Position numbers and translations under genes: made by a program
Part shown: in pieces, positions 1 through 11,825 of the stretch
Layout: the number at the start of each line of letters is the position of its first letter
Position numbering within the stretch: position 1 is the stretch's first letter
NCBI GenBank assembly: GCA_015698045.1
Contig: BLAL01000054.1
Location: 558,001 to 622,000, forward strand
Source of the DNA: Rhizophagus clarus
Taxonomy: Eukaryota > Glomeromycota > Glomeromycetes > Glomerales > Glomeraceae
DNA length: 64,000 nucleotides
Reading direction: 5' to 3'
Notes under the pieces: generated by a model
The model's input: the letters and a program-made list of their open reading frames with translations, nothing else
Databases searched by the model: none
What the model was told of the DNA's origin: nothing

Positions 1-1870
1 TCCGGCAATGCAATTAATAATAACTCCGAATATAATTATAATCGGATTTCCGCTCAAAGAAAATTTTTTTTTGTTTTATCGGTCATGTGAGGGGATTAGG
101 AGAGGGTTGTACTAAATATTAAAAAATAGGAGAACTTCATAATACCTAAAAAGTGTATTTTTTAAAAAATTATTGGATGATAAAAATAACAACCCAAACA
201 ACATTTTGAACGCCCACCCAATTATTAACACTTAATTGGAGGTAATGCAAGTATTTTTAAAAGGAATATTCTTTTTTTTACAATCAAATTTAGATATTAT
301 GATTATTTTTGGGCAAAGTCAAAAATTAATTTCCTTATAAGACAAATCAGCAATCAAAAATATGACGATATATTCAACGCCAGTTATACTCGCCCACTTT
401 TGTACCAAGAAATTTTCATGTTAGATTTGTAAGTAAAAGTATAACATCATCTCAAATTGACACTATTGTTGTAAGAATGAAACAAAGAAAAATACGAAAA
501 TTGGGAAAGAACTTACCTTTTAAGAAATAAAGGAGCATTTTATTTTGAAACACTTTTCCCATTGTTTGTTTTTTGTTATTGATCAAGAAAATTTTATAAG
601 AATTAATCGAATAAAAATGAAGAACTGAGACCAGAAACTAATCGTATATGTAAATGTATATAAAGTATATGTACTAAGATATGTATAAAGTAAATCATAT
701 TTAATTATATTTAGCAAACAAAACGATTTTTAACGATATAAGAAAGTCACATCATCAGCTGATTTTAGAATGTTTCATTATTAAACCTCGAGAAAGAAAA
801 AGAGAATTGTCTCAAAAAAGTTTTTATTGTGAATAGTTTAAAGTAAATCAGGTATTTCAAAGATTAGCTTAGCATGACGCCAATTTGCAGTATTCAAAAC
901 GGATTTCATTGTTTATAACAATAAAGGAAGAATTTAATGATATTAGTATAGGAGAAATTCGTATTTGTAATCTATATCCGATATATTAAATATAGCATGT
1001 GGCGCATTTCATATTATCAATTACATTGATGTCTCTTTTTGGTGACGTTGATTTGTTAAAAAAAATGCAAGAGTACTCAGTCCAAGAGGATCGATCAACA
1101 TAGATGGTAACACAACACCTAATTGGGTTAATAATTATTCCTTTGAGTCCACCAAATAATTTTCCTGCGGAAATTTTTTTTTATACAACTCAAAAGTCAA
1201 AATGCGGAATCGGTTTTTCCGACGATAAAAAAAAGTTGCAAAAGAGATTGCATCAGTAATACAGCAGATCTAAAGGAGTTTATTTTTATGGGGTTGCTAT
1301 TAATAAATCGTATTTATTCGAATGACTATGTAAAGTAAAAAGTTATGTTAAAGAATTGTAAAAATCGGGAAAGTTTAATAAAAGTTTGACAAAGTCTAAC
1401 AAAGGTTTGACAAAGTATATTCAAAGTATAACAAGGTTTGACAAAGTATAAATATGATTACAAGGGTGTTGTCATTCGTTACATAAGAGAACAAATTGGT
1501 TCAACGCGTAACGCGTTAATCAAAAAAAGGATAATTGATTTTTGTAAATCCTGCTAATACTTATAGTAAGGCTGAAAATTTTATTCCAAGAAATAAAGAA
1601 GATATTACCATTTTTCTATCCCATATTGTTGGAATGAAAATGTTTCGTTACACAACAATTATTATTAATAATCAGTAATTAAATTATGACCAATAATGAT
1701 AAAAGTCATTATATTTCAACTTTTTGTAAGTAAATTGTTTGGATGTTTGAAGATGGTAATATATTAGTTCGTGTCGTTCTGATTAACTTTGCATCTAAAA
1801 AAAAAGGATGATTTTATTTTATTTTATTTTTATCTTTTTTTTTTTTTAAAAAAACAAAAAAAAAAAAATA

Positions 1871-1902
<32 letters not shown>

Positions 1903-4103
1903 AGATCAACATACATAATACATTGCATTAAACGAGTTATAAACAAGTTTTTTTTATTACATATATAACACACATAGGTGATAATTTGTTTTAATATTGT
2001 CTATTTACACGTTTCGAATTTAAATTATTAAAAGGTTACGATTGGATAAAAATATGTTATAAAATATCAAATATATTAAAACATTTAAAAAAAAATAAAT
2101 ATTTCAAAAATAATCACACAGTGAATCAAACTTTATAAGGTAATCGACCGAGTCATAACATTAATGTATACATATTACGATTTGTTGATACACACAATGT
2201 TCCTTACTGAGAATTCCAAATTAGGTAACGGACGAAAAATACAAACTTGTTTATTGTCAAATTCGTTTTAAATATTACCTCATTTTAGTAAGGCAATAAG
2301 TCGGGTTACTAGGGTGATTACTGACCGGGGTACAACGCACCATAATAATTTTCAACATCACAAGGGGAATTTCTTTCCACGTTGTTTTGAATTTATCCTT
2401 AATTCAATTCTTGTTGTTCTTTTTAAGTTGTTCATCCCTTTATTAAGCATTACTTTTTTAGTTTTCAAATAATGATATCATTCACCTGGATGTTTGTTAG
2501 TTATGTTTCCACCAGTTAATCTTCATCTTCTTACAAATATTCACGTATTCATACATTTTGTATTAGCACATTAAAATGCATTATTCTTATTTGTGTTCAT
2601 TGTTGTTCGTATTACTTGATTTTCGTCTAATTGAAAATTACGCGAGACCTGTTTTTGATGAGCGTGATATTAATTTTTACAAAAAAAAAAATAATATTAA
2701 TTATCAAAAGATTAATTTACAAAAATAATTCACAAAAGAGGAAAAAAAAAGGTCCCCTCCCCCCCCCCCCTTTAAATTAAAATTTACCGATTAATTAAAT
2801 TAAATTAAATTTCTTTTTCTTTTTCCTATCGTCATTTCTCCTTTTTTTTTTTTTAGGTTACATTTATAAAATTATCCAATAGATTATATTAATTTTTATA
2901 ATTTTTCTTTTATTTTATTGAAATTTTTTGTCTTTCTCTCTCTTTTAAAATATATATAATTTCTTCTTTAAAAGTTTCTTTTTCTATATATATATATATA
3001 TTTTTTCTCTCTTGAAATACCTTGTAATAACTACCGTAATAACTTTACAATAACTTTTAATAATTTTGCAATACCTCGTTTTGCAATACCTAAATGTAAT
3101 ATAACCTAGAACAATCAAGTCTAAAAATTTATTAATAGGTTCATCAAATATTATTTATACATTTTATTTAAAATTTATTTTTAAAAATTGTGAATAATCA
3201 AGGATATATAGCGTATTTTGTACACCTTGTACAATTTCAAATCGACCATATTATATTATTTACAATAGCTATAAAACAACAATTATCCAGTATAAAAAAT
3301 CAAATTAGGAAATCAAAAATATATAAATATATATATTTCATACTAAACTAAATAAATCAACTTTTGGTTACACTATTTCACATTATCATTTTTTTTTTTT
3401 TTATGTTAATTATAATAAAAAATTTCATGTATATAAGTAGCCCCGCAAAATCTGGTGAGAGAAAAAACCAAAAAAAAAAAAAAAAAAAAATTATTTTTCA
3501 CTTTAAAAAAGGAATTATTTTCCCTTTCTTTTCGCAATAAAAAGAAAAAATTATTTTTTTTTATTTTATTTTTTTCTTTTTAATCAAAGATAATCCTTCA
3601 TATTATCTTTTTTTTTATTTATTTAAAGAGAAAAAAAAATCCAATTAACCACACAATTTTTTTTTTTAATTAATTATATACGTTAATATATATATACATA
3701 TATATTAACCATACATACACGTATAAATTATAATATTATTGGTATAATAATATTATTTTTTTTAAACATAATAATAATATTTACACCTGTTACCCTTTTG
3801 CTTTTGCTTTTTAACAAAAAAAAAAACAAATAACTCCTTTAATAGTTTCATAATTAAATTTTACAACGGGTTTTCTATTTGAAATCAATTTATTTTGGTT
3901 TGCAAATCAAAATTCATTTTCAATCCATTCAATCCATTTATCGATTTTTTATTTTATTTTTTTTTAATATATAATAACGTTTAAAAATTTTTCAAAAAAA
4001 AAAAAAAAAAATTTATATTTTCATAATTACAAAAATTTTTAAATTACTTGAAATTACTTGAAACATTTTTTTTTCTTATAACAATTCATCACATCAAACA
4101 AAA
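1..4103. other. AT-rich gene-free region with simple repeats
   Basis: No open frame of gene quality and no recognisable RNA gene is visible. Around 1375-1455 there are several loose copies of a 'GTTTGACAAAGT' word. At about 1867-1902 there is an AT run followed by an AAT microsatellite. A C-tract lies at about 2755-2771, and there are long A and T runs at 3460-3490, 3640-3670 and 3990-4010. The last few hundred bases are T- and A-rich and probably contain the promoter and 5' UTR of the Sel1-repeat gene. Confidence 0.6.
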
Positions 4104-5193
4104 ATGAAATCAATTAAACGTTTCTTTTCACCAAATTCATCCACATCACCTTCAGATTCTACAAAAAAATCATCATCATCATCATCATCATCATCTCAAA
4201 GACATGGTATATTTTTACGTTCAAATTCAGGCTCTGCATTATTGGATTTAACAAAAGAGAAATCTACAAAAAATAATACTTTACATTTGGATACCAATGT
4301 ACATCAATATCGTCATCATTCTGCTACAAATTCTCCTATAAGTTATAACTTAAGTTATAATACTACTCCTACTACTACTTCAAATTCTCCAATTGATTCG
4401 GATTCTTTTATTAATTATCGTCGTCAAAATATTCAAAATCTTCCAATAGTTCAAACTCTTTCTAATAAACAAATAATTTCTCCTCAAATAAATACTCCTG
4501 CTACTGCTTCTTCTGCAATAATATGTCAACCTCCTAATTCTCCTACTATTAGACAAAATCAAGCTGATGAATTTATTCAACAAGCCATAAGATTTCATGA
4601 AGAAAATGAATTAGATAAAGCTACTTATTATTTTAAATTGGCTGCTGAAAAAGATAGTCCTCTTGGTTTATTTCTTTATGGTATCGCTTTAAGGCATGGT
4701 TGGGGTTGTAAACCAAATCCTAAATTAGCTGTCCGTTATTTACAAAAAGCTGCTGAATCCGCTGTTTCTGATTTACATACTACTATGGCTGCAAATCCTT
4801 CTATCGCTCGTCACGAATTAGTTTTAGCCATATATGAATTAGGTATGTATTTATATGTGTTATGCGTGTATATGTGCGCGTGGTATATATTAGTACATTT
4901 TTTTCTAACCTTTTTTTTTTTTTCTTTTTTCTTTTTCTTTCTATTTATTAGGTGTCTGTTTTAGACATGGTTGGGGTGTACCAAAGAATAAACATACTGC
5001 TGCTTATTATTTTGAAATTGCTGCAAATTTGGGTGATCCTGATGCTCAAAATGATTTAGGTTATTGTTTTGCAAATGGTGAAGGTGTTAAAAAAGATATG
5101 AAGAAAGCTGCTAAATATTATAGGTTAGCAGCCGCTCAAGGTCAAAGTATGTTAGGGAATTCTTGGATTTATAAAAAGAAATATGATGAATAA
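4104..5193 (+). CDS. Sel1-repeat (HCP-like) protein
   Basis: Two exons, 4104-4842 and 4952-5193, joined through a GTATGT donor and a TTATTAG acceptor, give 326 residues. The first 150 residues are low-complexity, rich in Ser, Thr and Asn, with a poly-Ser run coded by a TCA repeat. From about residue 153 there are three Sel1-type helical repeats with the family hallmarks: 'ALRHGWGCKPN', 'GVCFRHGWGVPKN' and 'LGYCFANGEGVKKD', each followed by an Ala-rich 'AAxYY..AA' helix. Sel1 repeats are protein-interaction scaffolds; fungal members include chitin-synthase and signalling adaptors, and the family is expanded in mycorrhizal fungi. The specific partner cannot be inferred. The short C-terminus after repeat 3 ends in 'YKKKYDE'. 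The start is the first ATG after a T/A-rich leader. Confidence 0.9.
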
Positions 5194-5869
5194 TAATTTT
5201 TTTTTTTATATATATATTTTCTTTTATTGGGTGGGTGTGCTTTTAATTTTTGGGTTAACTTTATTGTGTAAATTTTTTTTTTTTTTTTTAATTCTTTCCT
5301 CAACGTATATATAACATACACAAATGCATTTCATAAAAATTACACTCAAACTTATATGCAACAAAAAAAAAAATTATAGCTAAAAACTATTATGTACCAA
5401 TAATATATATATGCACTTTCTCTTTCTAGAGTATAACTATGTTAGTTAGTATTATAATTTATTACCTTGTAAATAGTATACACCTGATATTTATTTTTAT
5501 TTTATTATATTTTAATATTTTAAGAACAAAAAAAAGAAAAAAAAAAAAAAATATAATATTTAATAAAGAAAAGTGAAAAAATACTTTTTTAATTTGAAGA
5601 TAAATGATATATACCGATCAAATTGTTTTTCTTTTTATATATGATACAATGATTATTAAATATGGTGATGGTCGGTTGAGCTAATGTATATAATTTGAAT
5701 GCGTAAACTCCACGTGTTAGTCAATAAATGATATCTCATTTGAATTTTTCCCACTAAATTAAGGTAATCTCATTTGAATCCCCCACCCTCCGTTCTAAAT
5801 GAATGATATCTATTATAGAAAAAAATCTTTGTCTTTGTTGTACAAATTTCCCCTCCGCCCCCAAATTAA

Positions 5870-7864
5870 TTAATGTTGCGACCAGTTGATCGTTTTGAGA
5901 TCGATGCCTTCTTGAACCTAAAAAATAAATCCATAGAGTTAAAAATTCACGTTCTTTAAATGATATTATCTGATTTATACGTACCATCTCCCAAAGAGGA
6001 GACATTTCTCTTAATTTATCAACGTGTCTTACTACTCTCTCAACAACAAAATCAATTTCTTTTTCAGTAGTAAATCTTCCTATACCAAATCTGATACTTG
6101 AATGTGCCATATCATCATCTGCTCCTAATGCACGTAATACATAAGAAGGTTCCAATGAAGCTGATGTACACGCTGAACCTGATGAAAGCGCTATTTCCTT
6201 AAGAGCCATTAAAAGTGATTCTCCTTCAACATATGCAAATGAAAGGTTAACACATCCTAAAAAAAAAAAGAGACAGAGAGAGAGAGATTGTTAACCAAAT
6301 TATTAATCATTATCCAAGTTTTCAGAAATATTATCCGCACCTGGATAGGTTGCATTTGGAGCACCATTACGAACTACATTTTTTACTTTCGACATAATTC
6401 CATCAATCAATCTCTTCGAAAGACGTTCAATGCGTTCTGCATCATACTATTTAACAATAAAATATAAATTAGATATCATAAACATACATGTTATATATAA
6501 GTTTATAATTGCTGCTTCAGAACCCCTGCAGTATTTTTCGTCATAGGTTATAATATTATTATTCTCTCGATACTATAGCGTTTTGTCATCATTTGGCAGC
6601 TTTTTTTTCTAAATTATCATTACAGTATAAATAATTTACCTGCATTTCTTCCTTAGAGATTCGACAAGCTTCACCCAATCCTACTACTAATGGTGTAGGA
6701 ACAGTTCCACTTCTCAATCCTCTCTCTTGCCCACCACCACTTTGTAGGGCTTCAAGTCTTACTCTAGGTTTTCTCCTACTGTATAATGCACCAACCCCCT
6801 TTGGACCGTAAATTTTATGACCCGAGATACTCATTAAATCAATATTCATCTTATTGACATTTAATGGAATTTTTCCGATTGCTTGAGCTGCATCCGTATG
6901 AAAAAATACTTTTTTGGAACGGCAAATTTTACCAATCTCTTCAATTGGTTGTATTACTCCAATTTCATTGTTTACTGCCATGATGGATACGAGTGATGTG
7001 TCTGGTCGAATAGATTCTGCCAATTGATTTAAATCAATAAGACCAGAATTTTGAACCGGTAAATATGTGACATCAAATCCTTCCTCAGATAAAACACGAC
7101 ATGAATCAAGTACACATTTATGTTCCTATAGAAAACAATTGTATTATTAATTAATAGTTAAATAAAGAAAAATTATAATTCAAAGAAAAATGTAATTACG
7201 ATATTAGTCGTGATAATATGTTTTTTGTTAGCTTTATAAAATCGAGCAACTCCTTTAATACCCAAGTTATTCGATTCAGTCGCACCTGATGTAAAAACAA
7301 TATCCTTAGGATCTGCTCCTATTAAATCGGCTACTTGCTACAAAAGTAAAATATATATATTATGTAAGTAATTCTAAAATAATCGAAACATTAAGGGGAA
7401 TTACATACTTGACGGGCTTTATCAACACCTTTTTCAGCTTCCCAACCATATGCATGCGTTCTAGAATGTGGGTTTCCATATTGTTGAGTTAAATATGGCA
7501 TCATTGCGTCGAGAACGCGAGGGTCCGTAGGAGATGTAGCTTGCATATCTAAGTAAATAGGTCGGGCCCCTTTTTTGACTTGGGTCTCCTCAAACCCCAA
7601 AGAAACTATAAATAACAATAAGTGAATTAGAAGAATTCAAAAGATTTATCATTATGTAAATCCTATATACGAACCAGGTGAAGGAGACACAAAAGTTTGC
7701 GTTATTGTTTCAACGGCAGCAGCTTGGTCAGGAGTTGTAACAGAAGTAAATCTTTTTTTATTTAACAGCCCGGTTGATAGTGTAGGCATTACTGCTCGTT
7801 GTGATGGGATAACATTACGCGCGATCCTGCGTGTCAATACCTTTGAAGTAATTGTACGTAACAT
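5870..7864 (-). CDS. NFS1: Mitochondrial cysteine desulfurase
   Basis: Seven exons on the minus strand (7864-7675, 7605-7409, 7337-7200, 7125-6640, 6446-6341, 6256-5985, 5917-5870) join in frame to 478 residues, close to the family length. The enzyme removes sulfur from L-cysteine with PLP and hands it to the ISCU scaffold for Fe-S cluster assembly, and also supports tRNA thiolation. The first 50 or so residues are Arg/Ser/Thr-rich without acids early on ('[18 protein letters not shown]'), as expected for a mitochondrial presequence. Visible motifs are the cofactor region 'TSGATESNN', the PLP lysine in '[12 protein letters not shown]' (about K279) and the mobile-loop catalytic cysteine in '[10 protein letters not shown]' (about C402). 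The C-terminus '[10 protein letters not shown]' comes from a 48-nt last exon. All introns are GT...AG and 75-190 nt long. Confidence 0.97.
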
Positions 7865-10166
7865 TATTTTAAAGTGAAAACGTAAAATTGAAGCAAAAAA
7901 ATAATTGATAGATCGAATTTATTTAAATATGCTGATTATTAATTCTGCGGATACTAATACTGATATAAGATAGTTTAAATTGTCACGTGGTCACATTTCA
8001 TGCGATCAGTATTAAGTTACTGATTGGCTAAACTAGCGAATAAATTTTTGAAAAGAAAATATATACAGTATTCAGTCAAGTGTAAATGCACGTTCTATGT
8101 ATTTTCTCTCTAAATGCACCCCCTTACTCAGTCCTAAGTATATAAAGATCATATAAAATTTCTTTCTCTAAATACACACTCTCTCCAAATGCACATTTTT
8201 TCAAATTTTCCCTATGATCCCAAGGAGGGTGCACTTAGAGAGAGTTGTCTAAATAAGACCGTGGTCAGACACGTGAATTTAAAAATCGTCTAAGACATAT
8301 TTCAGTCCGCCCTTCCATTTTTCGGTATTATCAATTGAAAAAAAATTGTGTTGACTATATATAACTACATTGTACGAAAAACATAAATAATATCAATAGT
8401 CTTAACTCTTAAGAATCATTTCGCATAATAATCCTCTAAATATACTTTTATCACATCATGTGCAGTGGAATTTGGAAGCTTCTAATTGGATAATTTTGGC
8501 TAAGTCGCTGAGAGTGAATGGTGACAGTTAAATCTCACATTCGTAAATAAAAATAAAAATAAAATTTAGCTCTTTAACGCCCATAACACTTCTTGACTCT
8601 CCTCATGTTACTTTCTTGACCCGATTAAAATATGCATTATTACATATGTCAAGAACATCCATAGTTACTTTAAATTGATTTGTTGTTTCCTGCATTCTTT
8701 TCTTGACCTGAAAATTAAAAATATTAACGCGTTGTTATTTTCATTTTTCTACTTTTTATTCAAGATACTATTGATAAATAGTTTAACATTTAATGGAATG
8801 GGAATTATTTTTTTTTTAACATTCATGAATAAATAATTATTCCTATTTTAATATTTTAAACCAAAAGATTACCATACATTGTAGAACTTGACAAAATATA
8901 AAAAAAATATTAAGAGAACAAATTTTTATGCTTAAAATAAAAAATTTATTTATTAAATATAAAGTGAAAATTAAAAGTGTTTTTTCATTTAATTTTATCA
9001 TTCGGGATTTTGAGGGATATTTTAGTCATACATAATAGGCCGGTTCGATTGGTTTTTTTAATTAGGTTACATTAGCCCTGTTCAATTCTAGACCGGATCG
9101 ACTGACCGCAGTCAATTCGATCAATTAAATTTGGTGTTCATCTCAACTATTATCCTACCAATAAGTTTATTTTTTGTCTAAACGACCTACGTTTTTGTTG
9201 ATTGGTCATAATTTTTAGTGTAAGTGTGTAACCGATCAAAAATCATGAACAATCCGGTAACACGAGAAGGTAATTATCGTGTTACTTGAAGAAAAAATAT
9301 TTTTGTATATTTATCTGAAGGACAGATTTTTTTGAGTTGCGAGGGGTTTCAGTTAGACAAACGCTTGTATATTTTTGTTTTCCTAAAAATTTTTTTGAGT
9401 AGGTGAAATAATATTTGTCACCCCTTATTTGTCACCACAGATCGCATAACCTGCTGCCGCATCTAAACAATTTGCATACATTTCGGATCTCGCGTAACTA
9501 AAACATTATATTATCAATAATAAGAACGAGTTTACTCTTCCAAATTGCTCTAAAAAAATGTAATAAAAAATCAAATATTAATATTTTACAAAGGAAACAT
9601 AGGCATTTTTTGCATTTTATACAATATAATATAATACTCAAAACAATAGTAAGAGTATAAGACGCGTTTACTCTTCTAAATTGCTTTAAAAATGTAAGAA
9701 AAACTCAACTATAATATTTTACAAAGGAAATATATACTTTACTTTTTGATATTCATATATGATATATTTACTTACTAGCCGTTGCCCGTTGACCCATGGC
9801 ACGACATATGTAGCTAACACGTGTATAATTCAGTAATAGTTGCACATGTATAAATAAGTATTCTAAGCATTACGGTAACACACGGGTAAACTAGCAGACT
9901 ACGATCTAAATGTTTCGGTTACACGAATATTTTTTATCTACAGTATTACAGCAAAATAAACTCTCGATCTAAACGTTTTGGTTACACGAATATTTTTTAT
10001 CTACAGTATTACAGCAAAATAACTCTTTATGTGCTTTCTATACTCTTGAACTAGTTTCTGAGGATATAAAGATGTTGTTTTCTTTTTTAAATTCCTTTTC
10101 ATTTGTCAAATGTTATATTATTTTTTATTTATTAAACTATTATACTCAATTGTTATCTAAAATATA
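7865..10166. other. Intergenic region with small inverted and direct repeats
   Basis: No gene was recognised. It probably holds the NFS1 promoter at its left end. A 16-bp inverted repeat with one mismatch (CTCTCTAAATGCACCC at 8106-8121, its partner at 8227-8242) could be a MITE remnant. Two related segments begin near 9521 and 9655, both containing 'TTTACTCTTC.AAATTGCT' and 'TATTTTACAAAGGAAA'. A near-perfect tandem pair lies at about 9902-10026. Confidence 0.5.
9902..10026. repeat. 63-bp tandem duplication
   Basis: A unit beginning 'CGATCTAAA' and containing 'GGTTACACGAATATTTTTTA' occurs at 9902 and again at 9965, differing at only a few positions. It ends about 140 bases before the astacin start codon, so it may lie in that gene's promoter or in an upstream exon region. 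Confidence 0.85.
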
Positions 10167-11113
10167 ATGCGCGAGCCGTGTTCTGATAATTGCACAAACG
10201 ATTCCAGAAAACTTTGGGGAAAGGGAATCGTCTCATATTGTTTCGATAATGGAGTATCCAAGAATCTTATTCATTCTGTGAAAAGTGCAATGAAAGAGAT
10301 ATCCGAAGCTAGTTCCATAAGATTTGTTAAAAGAACAGATCAATTTGATTACGTAAAAATCGTTGATAAGGGTAGCTACTGGTCTTATGTTGGTAAGCAA
10401 GGAGGAAAACAGGTAACTACTATATTCACTTAGAATACAAATTAGCTATCTCTTACTTATTTTCATTTCGCATTCATAAAGGAACTGTCAGTTACCAACG
10501 GCTGGCCCCATCCAATTGGTAGTGCTATCCATGAACTAATGCATGCGCTTGGAATTTACCACGAACATTGTCGCCCGGACCGTGACAAATATGTGACTAT
10601 TAAAGATGATATAAAAAATAACACTAATTATAAAAGACTTAAGAAATCGAATGTAGTGTCTTTTGGTCCGTACGATTTCAAATCCATAATGCATTACTCT
10701 TTAGGTCCAGATATGACTTCGAAGCAAGAAGTAAATGATAAAATAGGTTTGAGTGTGACTCCTTTTTATTTGATCATACTATTTCGCATAATAACAAATA
10801 TCTTTCAACAACTTAGGTCAACGTTTTCGCATGAGTGAAGGCGATATATATGCACTTAATAAGCTTTATCCTAGCACGTCATGCTCTCCCGCTTCAGATG
10901 ATCAGATAGGTCTAACTGGAAAAAGTGATGCGAAAAAGATGATAAAGAGAAATAAGAGCAATTTTGAACAAAAGGTAACCATAATTTTATAGTTCTATCT
11001 CCGTTGAGTTTATTTTATATATCATATTAAATTCTTTTTATTTTTAGATTATTTCTAGATCCAACTTATTATTATTACTCGTCGTAGGACTTTATATCGT
11101 CTTGCTAAGTTAA
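10167..11113 (+). CDS. Astacin-family (M12A) zinc metalloprotease
   Basis: Four exons (10167-10412, 10482-10746, 10817-10974, 11048-11113) give 244 residues in one frame. The zinc-binding astacin signature is complete: 'HELMHALGIYHEHCRPDRD' carries HExxHxxGxxH plus the family ExxRxDRD tail. The downstream Met-turn is 'SIMHYS'. Upstream, 'SRKLWGKGIVSYCF' and 'WSYVGKQGGKQELS' match the start and middle of an astacin catalytic domain, and 'QRFRMSEGDIYALNKLY' is the usual domain end. The C-terminal exon encodes a hydrophobic stretch 'SNLLLLLVVGLYIVLLS', suggesting a tail anchor or GPI signal. Oddly, no secretion signal or propeptide precedes this ATG. A hydrophobic frame begins at 10072 in another phase and could be a signal-peptide exon. 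Astacins are mainly animal and bacterial enzymes. Confidence 0.88.
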
Positions 11114-11406
11114 TACATTATATTATATAGAACATAAGTCCTTTGCGCAATATTTTCTATGAATGATTAATTGCTTGTATAGAATTTGTAATGTCTTTAT
11201 TAAAAACAACTTTACTAGATCATCAATCACGTAAGAATGATAAGCTACAATAAAAAAATGTGCATACATGTTATAATAAATGTGCGTGTACTGACTGTAC
11301 TGCTGATTATAATGATCGGGATATGTACATTGATCGTTCAATCTACGTTCTGGCATTAAAAAATCATTAATGAAATGGTTTGGACTTCAAGTAAAAAATA
11401 TTAGTA

Positions 11407-11665
11407 CAGTCGGACCTCTATGTACCGATATTTTATGTATCGATATTTGCATGTAGCCATGTACCAATAAATTTTTCATGTCCCATTTCACAATTAATAA
11501 AAAAACCTTGTTGTATACGTTACCGATATTATATATAGTTTCACGATGTAACATGTACCGATACTTTTCTTTGTCCCTTTATTATTAACATATAGTAAGA
11601 TGTACCGATTTTTAAGTTACACTGATATTAATTCAGGTCGGCACTATAAACTTGGCCTGAGTTAA
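11407..11665. mobile_element. Decayed Tigger/pogo-like non-autonomous element
   Basis: A TA dinucleotide is followed by 'CAGTCGGACCTCTATGTACC', the style of a pogo/Tigger inverted-repeat end. Inside are repeated 'TGTACCGATA' words. The right part contains 'CAGGTCGGCACTATAAACTT', whose reverse complement resembles the interior of the element at 21769-22294 ('CAGGCCAATTTAATAGTGCT'). No matching right inverted repeat was found, so this is a truncated relic and its right limit is approximate. Confidence 0.4.
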
Positions 11666-11729
11666 CATAAAGATTCCATGTAAATCACATGACATTTTTA
11701 GAATTGATATTTGAAAAATCAAACAGAAT

Positions 11730-11825
11730 TTAATATTGGAGTGACGTTGTACGCCAGATAAAAATAAAATTAATATTGGAGTGACGTTCGCCTAATAAAA
11801 ATAAAAAAAAATATTGAAGAGTGAC
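11730..11825. repeat. Short tandem repeat, about 2.5 units
   Basis: The sequence 'TTAATATTGGAGTGACGTT' followed by 'AGATAAAAATAAAA' occurs twice, about 40 nt apart, and a third partial copy reads 'AATATTGAAGAGTGAC'. Confidence 0.7.
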
